This document shows, one piece after another, positions 27,567 through 35,941 of a stretch of 64,000 bases of DNA. Location of the stretch: assembly GCF_900104645.1 (NCBI RefSeq), contig NZ_FNWE01000002.1, positions 1,007,289 through 1,071,288 on the forward strand. The letters run 5' to 3'. The position numbers were made by a program, and so were the translations under genes. The DNA comes from Alterileibacterium massiliense (lineage in GTDB: Bacteria; Bacillota; Clostridia; Peptostreptococcales; Anaerovoracaceae). Positions within the stretch are counted from its first letter, which is position 1. The number at the start of each line of letters is the position of its first letter. The notes under the pieces are model-generated. The model was not told the origin of the DNA. It searched no databases and was given only the letters and a program-made list of their open reading frames with translations.

Positions 27567-29448
27567 TGGATATGCTGCTCCTTGATTTTCTTCTGTCAAG
27601 CTCTCTAAGAAGTTTTTTTCTAAGTCTTATATCATCAGGTGTAATTTCCACAAGCTCATCGTCATCAATAAACTCAAGTGCTTCCTCAAGTGAAAAAACT
27701 CTTGGAGGTGTAAGCTTAATAGTGTCGTCACTACCTGCCGCTCTCATATTGCTAACCCTTTTAGCCTTGCAAGGATTTACTACCATGTCTTCTTGTCTAT
27801 GGTTCATTCCTACTATCATTCCCTCATACACATGGTCGCCCGGTTTTACAAACATGGTAACTCTTTCCTGTATATTAAAGATTGCATAAGGAGTACAATT
27901 ACCCTCCTCCTGTGCAATTGCGACTCCATTGGTTCTCTTTGGAATATCACCCTTCCATGGTTCAAAGCCGGTAAACCTTCTTTCCATGCTACCTTCTCCA
28001 TGTGTACTATTGATAAATTCACTCCTATATCCCATTAGACCTCTGGTTGGAGCATTGTATTTAATTCTTGAATATCCATTGCCTTCGCTAAGCATTTGAA
28101 TCATCATGCCCTTTCTCATGTTTAGCTGTGAAATAACGGTCCCTGAATACTCGTCTGGAACGCTTATAGCAACTTCTTCAATAGGTTCAAGAACTTCTCC
28201 ATTTTCGCCCCTTTTTATTACAACCTCAGGCTTTGATACTGCGAGTTCATATCCCTCTCTTCTCATATTTTCAATCAATATGGAAAGATGTAATTCACCT
28301 CTTCCTGACACCTTAAACGAATCAGTTGAATCTGTAGGCTCTACTTGAAGTCCGACATTTACCTCAAGTTCCTTTTCAAGCCTTTCCTTTATATGCCTGC
28401 TCGTTACATACTTACCCACTTTTCCCGCAAAAGGAGATGAATTTACCATGAAATTCATCGAGAGTGTTGGTTCTTCAATTTTTATATTCTCCATTGCACA
28501 TGGTTTTCCAATGTCGCAAATCGTTTCTCCTATAGATATATCATCAATTCCTGATATTACAACTATATCGCCTGATTTAGCTTGTTTTACAGGCACTCTG
28601 CTAAGCCCTCTATATATAAAAACTTGATTTATCTTAGCATTATAAAATTCTTCTGCTCCTTTCATGACCATTACCTGCAAAGCTTCTTTTATTATGCCTC
28701 TGCTAATTCTACCTATTCCAAGTCTTCCAATATAGTCATCATAGGCAAGTGATGATACCTGCATCTGTAAGCTTTCATTATCATGATCAGGATATGGCTC
28801 GCAATGCTTAGTTATTATATCGAGTAAAGGCTTTATGTTTAAATTCCCATATCCCTTAGGACTTTTCTTTATCTTAGTATCACCTTCACCAATTAAAATG
28901 TCATCTACCTCTTTTGGGTCATTTACGGCAATCCCCTGCCTTGCAATTCCATAGAGAATTGGAAAATCCAGTTGTTTATCATTTGCTTCAAGATCCATAA
29001 AGAGCTCATATACCTCATCAACAACCTCATCAATTCTTGCATCTTTTTTATCAATTTTATTAATAAAAAGTATCGGATTTATGCCCTGCTCAAGTGATTT
29101 ATTTAAAACGAATCTAGTCTGTGGCATTGGTCCCTCGCTTGAGTCAACCAAAAGGATTACAGTATCCACTGTTTTCATTATTCTTTCAACTTCAGAACTG
29201 AAATCCGCATGGCCTGGAGTATCGACAATATTGATTTTATAATCGTTATACATGATAGAGCAATTCTTTGAGTAGATTGTAATGCCCCTCTCTCTTTCAA
29301 TATCATCGCTGTCCATAACGCAATCTGCTATTTTTTCATTATCTCTAAATACCTGAGATTGAGCTAAAAGTGCATCTACAAGGGTTGATTTCCCTGCATC
29401 TACATGAGCAATAACAGCAATATTTATAATCTTTTCTTTACTATCCAT
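27559..29448 (-). CDS. typA: Translational GTPase TypA/BipA
   Basis: Ribosome-binding GTPase involved in stress adaptation and ribosome assembly. G1 is AHVDAGKSTLVDAL, G3 DTPGHADFSSEVER, G4 NKIDKKDARIDEV, and the family-typical ERERGITI and TRGLMGYRSEF segments follow. The length (629 residues) is near the usual 610-620. The start at ATG 29448 has TAGGAG directly upstream. The open frame continues 75 bases into the upstream DUF2207 gene but without a start signal. It overlaps the MscS gene by 8 bases. Confidence 0.95.
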   Translation of the reverse strand: MDSKEKIINIAVIAHVDAGKSTLVDALLAQSQVFRDNEKIADCVMDSDDIERERGITIYSKNCSIMYNDYKINIVDTPGHADFSSEVERIMKTVDTVILLVDSSEGPMPQTRFVLNKSLEQGINPILFINKIDKKDARIDEVVDEVYELFMDLEANDKQLDFPILYGIARQGIAVNDPKEVDDILIGEGDTKIKKSPKGYGNLNIKPLLDIITKHCEPYPDHDNESLQMQVSSLAYDDYIGRLGIGRISRGIIKEALQVMVMKGAEEFYNAKINQVFIYRGLSRVPVKQAKSGDIVVISGIDDISIGETICDIGKPCAMENIKIEEPTLSMNFMVNSSPFAGKVGKYVTSRHIKERLEKELEVNVGLQVEPTDSTDSFKVSGRGELHLSILIENMRREGYELAVSKPEVVIKRGENGEVLEPIEEVAISVPDEYSGTVISQLNMRKGMMIQMLSEGNGYSRIKYNAPTRGLMGYRSEFINSTHGEGSMERRFTGFEPWKGDIPKRTNGVAIAQEEGNCTPYAIFNIQERVTMFVKPGDHVYEGMIVGMNHRQEDMVVNPCKAKRVSNMRAAGSDDTIKLTPPRVFSLEEALEFIDDDELVEITPDDIRLRKKLLRELDRRKSRSSISNG

Positions 29449-29455
29449 AATTCTC

Positions 29456-31288
29456 CTATTTGTTAATACGCTTGTCCATAAGCGAAATATATTCATTTTG
29501 AAGCGTTCTTCCGAAGTTATCAATATTCTTAGAAAATTCTATAGAATTTTCATTTTTATTATTAAATTTCATCTCATGAGCTCCTTTATAAGATTCAAAC
29601 CAATAAGCTCCCCCAATATCAGCATCTTTGAATTTTGTTCCCCATTTACCTGTCAAGAGAAATGCGTAGGCATATGGAACTAATTCATAGAAATAATCGC
29701 TTTTACTCATATCGTTATTTTTGAATTTTTCCTCATCAAGGTGAATAATTTCATTCTTTAAAGCCGTTACTTTAGATGTAAGCCTTGCATTTTGAGCTGT
29801 TCTGGCTTTCATTATATAAATCATAAACAGACTTAATAATGTAATAATAATATATAAAGCAAGCACTCTAAGATTATTAAATGTCCGATATATATCAAGT
29901 GAAACATAGGCCGTTGCCAAAATGAAAATTATAGCACCAATTAATAAAACTAAGATATTTACAAGCTTATTAGGTCTATAGAAATTATCAAGCCCCATTA
30001 TTATTAACAAAGTGGATATTAGAGTTAATGTCAAAATCGTAATGACTGTCACATAGTCAATAAATATATATCGGCCTACAAAGCATATTGAAACGATAAT
30101 CGCATTTACTATAGATATTAAAATAATGCTCATCAATCTATAGAACTTAGATTTTTCTGTGATTGAGACCATATCCTTACTTGCATATATGCTTTTAACG
30201 CTTTGCGAGAGTAGTTCATCAAGATTCTTAAATTTCTTTAAAAAATCTTTCATTTTAATAGGGGTGCCCTCGTATACACTGTCAAATAATTTATTATATA
30301 AACTTCTTATATACCTAGGTTCTGTGTCAGGATTTTTCAAAGCTGTTAACTGATACTTCTTAGGCTTATACTCAGTTATCTTCAAAAATCCCTTGCTTCC
30401 TAGATATATAATCATCGATATTAAATCGTGAATTCCTATATTTCCATTTAATAGATAATTAGCTTCAGCGGGTGGAATCATATCTTTGTATGAAAAATCA
30501 CTTTCAGATGTTACCTTAGGGTCCTTTCCACCATTAAGCCATAGGATTAACATTATCAATATCGAAATCAAAGAGAAACCACAAATTAAATATTTTAGCC
30601 ACGAATAATCAAGTTCACCTCTCCAGTAATTTTCCGGAAGGTCAGATTTTAAAATAATACTGAAATTCTGCGGGATATTTGTTCCAGACATTATCAATTC
30701 GTTATTATTTATACTTGCATTCACCTTGTTTGAAACATCTTGAACACCAAATTGTCCGGCAAAAAATTGCATGTTTTCAAATGGAAAATTTTTAGGAAAT
30801 AAGACACTTATCTTAATATTGTCAATAGGCGTGCTAAAGGTACTCGGCAATACATTCATATAAAATATATCAGCTTTTTCACTCTTATCAACATATGTAT
30901 ATATCTTATATGTGAGCTTAATCTTGTGCTCCCCAAGCCCAAGCTCTTGAAGTGAAGTTAAATTTATATTGTAATCATACTCAGCATTTTTTACGCTAAA
31001 TTTTGCTCCCTCGACATTAATATCTTTAACCCTGTAATTTCCCTTAGGTATATAAAGGCTGTATTCATTTGATTTGCCATGAATATCAATCATTAGTGTC
31101 TCGGAAATATCATAAGTATGATCTCTATCAACTACCGCATCAAAATTATATGATTTGATAGATATTGGCGAATCAATTTTTTCTTCTGCAATCACTGGGT
31201 CGTAAAATAAAATTGAAAAAAAGACGACTATAACCCCAAAAATCGTCAACAAATTATATTTAATAAAGCTTTTCAAAAATGAATTCAT
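29456..31288 (-). CDS. DUF2207 family predicted membrane protein
   Basis: Membrane protein of unknown function. A hydrophobic N-terminal segment (about residues 12-33) acts as a signal or anchor. An extracytoplasmic beta-rich domain of roughly 200 residues follows, with VDRDHTYDISETLMIDIHG at its start. A membrane helix at about 235-255 comes next, then a cytoplasmic region, then four or more helices between about 385 and 500. The C-terminal GGAYWFESYKGA is a Gly/aromatic-rich end seen in the family. It is 8 bases upstream of typA and apparently co-transcribed with it; the divergent dCMP deaminase gene starts about 100 bases away. No function is claimed. Confidence 0.8.
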   Translation of the reverse strand: MNSFLKSFIKYNLLTIFGVIVVFFSILFYDPVIAEEKIDSPISIKSYNFDAVVDRDHTYDISETLMIDIHGKSNEYSLYIPKGNYRVKDINVEGAKFSVKNAEYDYNINLTSLQELGLGEHKIKLTYKIYTYVDKSEKADIFYMNVLPSTFSTPIDNIKISVLFPKNFPFENMQFFAGQFGVQDVSNKVNASINNNELIMSGTNIPQNFSIILKSDLPENYWRGELDYSWLKYLICGFSLISILIMLILWLNGGKDPKVTSESDFSYKDMIPPAEANYLLNGNIGIHDLISMIIYLGSKGFLKITEYKPKKYQLTALKNPDTEPRYIRSLYNKLFDSVYEGTPIKMKDFLKKFKNLDELLSQSVKSIYASKDMVSITEKSKFYRLMSIILISIVNAIIVSICFVGRYIFIDYVTVITILTLTLISTLLIIMGLDNFYRPNKLVNILVLLIGAIIFILATAYVSLDIYRTFNNLRVLALYIIITLLSLFMIYIMKARTAQNARLTSKVTALKNEIIHLDEEKFKNNDMSKSDYFYELVPYAYAFLLTGKWGTKFKDADIGGAYWFESYKGAHEMKFNNKNENSIEFSKNIDNFGRTLQNEYISLMDKRINK

Positions 31289-31391
31289 GCTTATTACCTT
31301 TCTATTGAAAATTAATTTATTATACTATAGGAGAGTTGATAATTCCAGCCTCATATTGTAGAATACAGTCTGATAAAGGAGCTGAAAATCA

Positions 31392-31874
31392 ATGAAAAGA
31401 AATGATTACATATCTTGGGATGAATACTTTATGGGCGTATCAATTCTCGCTTCAAAGAGGAGTAAAGATCCAAATACTCAAGTTGGTGCGTGTATCGTTG
31501 ATGATCACAATATTATACTATCTACGGGATATAATGGATTCCCTCTCGGATGCTCTGATGATGAATTTCCATGGGAAAGAATAGGTGAAGATACAAAATA
31601 TCCATATGTGGTTCATGCAGAGCTTAATGCAATATTAAATTCAGGTGGAAAAGACCTTAGAGGCTCTAAGATTTATGTTAGTCTATTTCCTTGTAACGAG
31701 TGTGCAAAAGCTATTATACAGTCAGGCATTCGTGAAATCATTTATATAAGTGATAAACACGCTAATGACCGAGGCACAATCGCCTCAAAAAGGCTTCTTA
31801 AAGCTGCCGGTGTAAAATGTACGAGGCTAGAACCTAAAAGCCACAAAATCGAACTGGATTTTGATATTGAATGA
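31392..31874 (+). CDS. dCMP deaminase family protein (ComEB-like)
   Basis: Zinc-dependent deaminase that most likely converts dCMP to dUMP for dTTP synthesis. The zinc and proton-transfer residues are HAE (His75, Glu77) and PCNEC (Cys101, Cys104), with the N-terminal SKRSKDPNTQVGACIVD and TGYNGFPLG segments of the dCMP deaminase group. The length of 160 is usual. AAAGGAG lies ahead of the start. It is read divergently from DUF2207. Confidence 0.92.
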   Translation: MKRNDYISWDEYFMGVSILASKRSKDPNTQVGACIVDDHNIILSTGYNGFPLGCSDDEFPWERIGEDTKYPYVVHAELNAILNSGGKDLRGSKIYVSLFPCNECAKAIIQSGIREIIYISDKHANDRGTIASKRLLKAAGVKCTRLEPKSHKIELDFDIE

Positions 31875-31942
31875 TTGGGTATTAAATATAATTAGATTTA
31901 ATAGATTTGATTTTTATCTTAACTATATCTCATTTCTTGAAT

Positions 31943-31968
31943 AAAAAAATAGACAGATTTCTCTGTCC
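31943..31968 (-). terminator. Candidate terminator for the toxin-antitoxin operon
   Basis: Minus strand GACAGA - GAAA - TCTGTC is followed by TATTTTTTT. The stem is short (6 base pairs). It is more than 230 bases past the toxin stop codon. Confidence 0.5.
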
Positions 31969-32153
31969 TTAGATTTAACTATCTGTAGTTTTAATTTATT
32001 TATCTATTACCTGTACTCCCAATATCTTTCTTCTGAGTTGCTTATTATATATGGAACTTACCTAGTATTTATAACCATCCTGTCGGATTTTCTTCATTTT
32101 TCTTTTTTGCTATTCAATATTATTTGTGCATGAAATAATATTGATAGACAGTT

Positions 32154-32178
32154 ACCCTCAAATTAGGGTTATTTTTTT
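32154..32178 (+). terminator. Candidate plus-strand terminator
   Basis: ACCCT - CAAATT - AGGGT followed by TATTTTTTT. It is the nearest plausible plus-strand terminator after the dCMP deaminase gene and also faces the convergent toxin gene. Confidence 0.55.
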
Positions 32179-32199
32179 GAGAATCTATAAACTAAATGC

Positions 32200-32475
32200 C
32201 TAGTATAAATCGCTATGTGTGCCTGTCCTTGTTAGATATAAATATAATTCATCTTCTGTTTTTTCGTAAATTAGAAGCCAATCGGGAGTTATATGGCATT
32301 CTCTACAATTTACAAAGTTTCCCTTTAGTGGATGGTCTTTGTATTTTGCTGGCAATTCTTCCTCTCTTGCTAAAATATTGATGACATTTTTTAATAAAGA
32401 TAAATCATATCCTCTTTTACTTATTTTCTTTAAGTCCTTTTGAAATTTTGATGTTGGCTTTATTTTATACATCAA
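32200..32475 (-). CDS. YafQ/RelE-family mRNA interferase toxin
   Basis: Type II toxin of 91 residues, a ribosome-dependent mRNA endonuclease fold. The segment KDHPLKGNFVNCRECHITPDWLLIYEK and the ending YLYLTRTGTHSDLY match YafQ, including the His residues and the aromatic-rich strand used in catalysis. Its first codons overlap the end of the antitoxin gene by 11 bases, the usual coupled arrangement. MMYK at 32475 or MYK at 32472 could start it. Confidence 0.9.
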   Translation of the reverse strand: MMYKIKPTSKFQKDLKKISKRGYDLSLLKNVINILAREEELPAKYKDHPLKGNFVNCRECHITPDWLLIYEKTEDELYLYLTRTGTHSDLY

Positions 32476-32722
32476 GTAGATCCTTCATCATATCATCAAC
32501 ATTGGTATATTCTTTCCCTAAATTAGGATTTTCTTTCATTTTTTCTACTTCCTTAATCGCCTGTATTGTTTCAGCATTCGGGGTTCCATATTCAATAACA
32601 GACTTCATATATCTTACAAGATTCCCTTTTACATTTTCGCCACAACTAGATACAATGCTTTTATACGCATTATATGTATCTCTATCCATTGAAAAAGAAC
32701 AGGTTACTGTATTATTCTGCAT
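32465..32722 (-). CDS. RelB/DinJ-family antitoxin
   Basis: An 85-residue antitoxin with an N-terminal ribbon-helix-helix-like part (FSMDRDTYNAYKSIVSSCG) and a C-terminal toxin-binding tail. It is shorter in the DNA-binding helix than E. coli DinJ but occupies the standard first position before a YafQ-type toxin. AGGAGG sits just upstream of the start. A perfect palindrome (32733-32777) overlaps the 5' leader and is a good autoregulatory operator. Confidence 0.85.
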   Translation of the reverse strand: MQNNTVTCSFSMDRDTYNAYKSIVSSCGENVKGNLVRYMKSVIEYGTPNAETIQAIKEVEKMKENPNLGKEYTNVDDMMKDLLDV

Positions 32723-32732
32723 AATAGTCCTC

Positions 32733-32777
32733 CTTTAATTACTAAGTTTACTAAGTCATATTACTTAGTAATTAAAG
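32733..32777. promoter_or_regulatory. Palindromic operator of the toxin-antitoxin module
   Basis: The 15-base arms CTTTAATTACTAAGT (32733-32747) and ACTTAGTAATTAAAG (32763-32777) are perfect inverted repeats. The 15-base spacer contains a further ACTAAGT. The site begins next to the antitoxin ribosome binding site, as expected for repression by the antitoxin or the complex. Confidence 0.75.
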
Positions 32778-33191
32778 TATATCTACTATGGAGAAACTGT
32801 CAAGATTAAATTTCACATTTATTAAAAATAATTTAAACATTTATACTTAAATTATTTATCAAACATAAAAAATACTAAAATAACAGTAGGTATTTTAATC
32901 GTTTGTATTAAAACTTTTATCATTTGTAAAAGTTAAAACCTATGATTAATGAGATTACCATTTAAAGATACAAAAACTAATAGCAACATAATTAGCGTTT
33001 ATTTTGTATCTATATTATCGTTATAACTGTATTTTACAACCTATTTTTTAAGTTCTTTCATAAATACTTCATAAGAACATTTTTATCAAACATTTTTTTG
33101 GATAGAAATTTATCAACTCACATATCTAACATCTTTTTCAGTAATTTATCAAAATCTGCACCTTTTGGAAAAAGCGTCTAATCGATAAATA
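32778..33191. other. 414-base AT-rich region without an intact gene
   Basis: No open frame of useful size and no RNA signature. On the minus strand, bases 33113-33172 encode FPKGADFDKLLKKMLDM followed by a stop. This faintly recalls the FPKGTDFS segment of IS30-type transposases, but it is far too short to call. The region may be the decayed edge of an insertion next to the toxin-antitoxin module. Confidence 0.3.
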
Positions 33192-34433
33192 TCATTTTTG
33201 TCTCTCAAAACCCTTGCCAAGTCTATCCACTGCACCTCTTGATGCCCTAATACCGCTTGCGAACGCGTTAGTTAAATTATATCCTCCGCATGGACCGTCA
33301 TAATCTATAACTTCTCCTGTAAAAAATACTCCGCTTTCTTTCTTTGACTGATAATTTTCATCTAACTCATTTAAGTCTACCCCGCCTGAAGTGCACTGAG
33401 CTTCTTTCCAGCTTCTTATATTTACAGGATTAAATTTAAGATTATGCACAAGATCAGAGATAAGTTCAAGATTATTTTCATCTGATAAATTTTTAGTATT
33501 TTTTATTTTAAGCTTGTCAATGATAAATCTTGAAATTTCAGGCTTTGTAATTGTGGCTAATATATCCTCTTCATTCGCTCCGTTTATGGTCTTAGCTCTT
33601 AAAATTGGCAGTATATCAATGCCATTACAAATATCGATACTAATTTCAAAATCATTAAAGCTCTCCCCTTCATTAAGCCTCATAAATCTCGTCATATTAA
33701 AGACTGCAATACCCGAAATGCCATACTTTGTAAATTGGACCTCTCCATCTTCTGTAAAGATATTAATTCCATTCTTAAATAAATTAATTCTTCCCTTTAC
33801 CCTCACTCCTTGAAGATATTTAAATTCATTACCTCTGCATTCAATCCCTGCCAAGATTGGAATTGTTTTAACTACTCTATGGCCAAAGGCTCTTGCAAAT
33901 CTATATCCGTCTCCTGTGGAGCCAAATTTAGGACCAGCCTTTCCACCTGTCGCAATTATTATGTTCTTTGCACAGACTGTAAATTTATTTTTTATGCCAT
34001 CTTCCTTTTCTTCCAATATATCTATCTCAAATATTTTATTATTATTCTTATCAAATGTTTTATCAATATTTAAAACTGTAGATGATAGTAAAATTGGTAT
34101 TTTATGTTTTTTTAAATTGCTGAAAAGCATATTTGAAACATCTGCGGCGGACTCGGAATATGGATAAACTAGCCCATTTTCATATGTCCTTGTAACAATA
34201 CCTACGCTATCAAAAAATCTTGATACGAGCTGATATTCTTTTGCATTTATATTAGTAATATTACACTTGCCATTTCCAGTTGCCTTAATTTTTCTACATA
34301 CAAATGAATTTTTTTCTATTATAAGGAGCGATGCCTCAGGTTTAATCTTCTTAGCACTTATAGCAGAAGCCGTTCCGGAGGCACCTCCCCCAATTATACA
34401 AATATCATAAATTTTATCTGGTAAATCGCCCAT
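33192..34433 (-). CDS. HI0933/BaiN-family FAD-dependent oxidoreductase
   Basis: Flavoprotein of 413 residues with the Rossmann FAD motif CIIGGGASGTASAISA, the family-specific ATGNGKCNITN, ATGGKAGPKFGSTGDGY, and the C-terminal FTGEVIDYDGPCGGYNLTNAFASG that contacts FAD. Members are annotated aminoacetone oxidase-like or BaiN; the substrate is unknown for most. It lies 19 bases downstream of metK on the same strand, so it probably shares the SAM-riboswitch-controlled transcript. Confidence 0.9.
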   Translation of the reverse strand: MGDLPDKIYDICIIGGGASGTASAISAKKIKPEASLLIIEKNSFVCRKIKATGNGKCNITNINAKEYQLVSRFFDSVGIVTRTYENGLVYPYSESAADVSNMLFSNLKKHKIPILLSSTVLNIDKTFDKNNNKIFEIDILEEKEDGIKNKFTVCAKNIIIATGGKAGPKFGSTGDGYRFARAFGHRVVKTIPILAGIECRGNEFKYLQGVRVKGRINLFKNGINIFTEDGEVQFTKYGISGIAVFNMTRFMRLNEGESFNDFEISIDICNGIDILPILRAKTINGANEEDILATITKPEISRFIIDKLKIKNTKNLSDENNLELISDLVHNLKFNPVNIRSWKEAQCTSGGVDLNELDENYQSKKESGVFFTGEVIDYDGPCGGYNLTNAFASGIRASRGAVDRLGKGFERQK

Positions 34434-34452
34434 ATCTAATATATTTTTTCCC

Positions 34453-35655
34453 TTATAAATACTTATTTAAATCTTCCCTTAGCTTATCTGCCATGTCTGT
34501 TTCTTCCCATTTAACTCCAAGTGTCGTTCTGCCAAAATGCCCATAGGAAGCAAGTTTTCTATATATAGGCTTTCTTAAGTCAAGTTTTTTTATAATTGCA
34601 GATGGTCTCATATCAAAATTATCTATAACTATCTCTGCGATTTTTTCATCTGATATTAATCCTGTTCCCTCTGTATTAACATATACCGAAACAGGTCTAG
34701 CAACTCCGATTGCATAAGCGAGCTCAATTTCACACTTCTTTGCAATTCCGGAAGCGACTATGTTTTTCGCTATATACCTAGCCATATATGTAGCACTCCT
34801 ATCCACCTTTGTCGGATCCTTTCCTGAGAATGCTCCACCGCCATGCCTAGCATAACCGCCATATGTATCAACTATAATTTTTCTTCCTGTAAGCCCTGAG
34901 TCACCCATTGGTCCACCGATTACAAATCGCCCTGTTGGATTTACAAATATCTTTGTCTTTTCATCAATATAATCATTTGCTATAGTTGATTTGATAACCT
35001 TGTCTATAATATCCCTCTTTATTTCTTCTATGCTTACATCGGGATCGTGCTGGGTTGAGACTACAATTGTATCGACTCTTATCGGCTTTCCATTATCATA
35101 TTCAACAGTAACCTGCGTCTTGCCATCAGGTCTTAGATATGGAATACTATTATTTTTTCTTACCTCGGCAAGCTTTAGAGCAAGAACATGGGCTAAAACG
35201 ATTGGAAGTGGCATTAATTCTTCCGTTTCATCGCAGGCATATCCAAACATCATTCCCTGATCTCCTGCACCTATCTCAAAATCTAATCCATTATCATCTT
35301 TATCTGAATACCCATTCTTATGCTCTAGAGATTCATTAACTCCCATAGCTATATCGCCTGACTGCTCTTCTATATTTACTAAAACAGCACAGGTATTTCC
35401 GTCAAAACACATTTCGCTTGAATTATATCCTATTTCATTTAAAACTTTTCTTACAATCCCTTCAATATTAACAGTGCATTTTGTTGAAATTTCACCAAAA
35501 ACCATTATAAATCCTGTCTTTGTAACCGTCTCGCAAGCTACTCTGGCTTCCGGATCTTCTTTTAATAAAGCATCTAAAATTGCGTCTGATATTTGGTCGC
35601 AAACTTTATCAGGATGTCCCTCTGTTACTGATTCTGAAGTAAAAAATTGTTTCAT
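34453..35655 (-). CDS. metK: S-adenosylmethionine synthetase
   Basis: Makes SAM from methionine and ATP. Family motifs are [21 protein letters not shown] at the N-terminus, [12 protein letters not shown], and [16 protein letters not shown] with the phosphate loop. The length of 400 is standard. CCTTCC on the plus strand (AGGAAGG on the minus) precedes the start. A SAM-I riboswitch with a terminator precedes the gene, giving feedback control by its own product. Confidence 0.98.
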   Translation of the reverse strand: MKQFFTSESVTEGHPDKVCDQISDAILDALLKEDPEARVACETVTKTGFIMVFGEISTKCTVNIEGIVRKVLNEIGYNSSEMCFDGNTCAVLVNIEEQSGDIAMGVNESLEHKNGYSDKDDNGLDFEIGAGDQGMMFGYACDETEELMPLPIVLAHVLALKLAEVRKNNSIPYLRPDGKTQVTVEYDNGKPIRVDTIVVSTQHDPDVSIEEIKRDIIDKVIKSTIANDYIDEKTKIFVNPTGRFVIGGPMGDSGLTGRKIIVDTYGGYARHGGGAFSGKDPTKVDRSATYMARYIAKNIVASGIAKKCEIELAYAIGVARPVSVYVNTEGTGLISDEKIAEIVIDNFDMRPSAIIKKLDLRKPIYRKLASYGHFGRTTLGVKWEETDMADKLREDLNKYL

Positions 35656-35718
35656 GTCTTATACCTTCCTTTAGCATCTAAAAATAATAATTTGACACGA
35701 ACCCTTTATTTCAGTCAC

Positions 35719-35862
35719 AAAAAATCCCTCCACGGCAGGAGAGAGTAGTAACTTTCCTCATCTGCCGGCATATTAGCCGCGGGAATTGGCACCTTCGAAG
35801 TATTCCTCGTGGTTGCCGCGAGTTCACAGGGCCCGTCCCTTCCTCGCTCTTAATAAGGTTCG
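35719..35862 (-). promoter_or_regulatory. SAM-I riboswitch (S box) with terminator, upstream of metK
   Basis: Minus strand: AAGAGCGAGG, AGGGACGGGCCC, TGAACTCGCGGCAACC, AGGTGCCAATTCCCGC and CAGATGAGG follow the S-box consensus in order. P1 pairs CCTTAT with ATGAGG (35859 to 35756). The expression platform is a terminator TCTCTCC - TGCCGT - GGAGGGA followed by TTTTTT (35745-35719), about 65 bases ahead of the metK start. Confidence 0.97.
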
Positions 35863-35871
35863 TATGTGATA

Positions 35872-35899
35872 ATTATAATCTTTTATAATTTGCTGTCAA
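35872..35899 (-). promoter_or_regulatory. Promoter of metK
   Basis: Minus strand TTGACA (35894-35899), a 16-base spacer and TATAAT (35872-35877) stand just upstream of the S box. The -35 box overlaps the divergent promoter at 35890-35919. Confidence 0.8.
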
Positions 35900-35919
35900 G
35901 TTGCCTGCTATTGTATAAT
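35890..35919 (+). promoter_or_regulatory. Promoter of the 428-residue gene
   Basis: Plus strand TTGCTG (35890-35895), an 18-base spacer and TATAAT (35914-35919), followed by AGGAGG and the ATG at 35942. The start point would lie only about 10-15 bases before the start codon. Confidence 0.65.
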
Positions 35920-35941
35920 CTATACCAAGGAGGAAGATGAT

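Larger units (their letters stand above)
31875..32199. other. 325-base intergenic region with three hairpins
   Basis: No coding capacity is seen. It holds a minus-strand terminator candidate (31943-31968), a perfect 11-base inverted repeat CAATATTATTT - GTGCATG - AAATAATATTG (32115-32143), and a plus-strand terminator candidate (32154-32178). The rest is AT-rich without recognisable features. Confidence 0.6.

Noticed and set aside
33113-33172. Remnant of an IS30-type transposase
   Set aside because: Only a 17-residue FPKGADF-like stretch before a stop; too short, and no inverted repeats or further fragments are visible.
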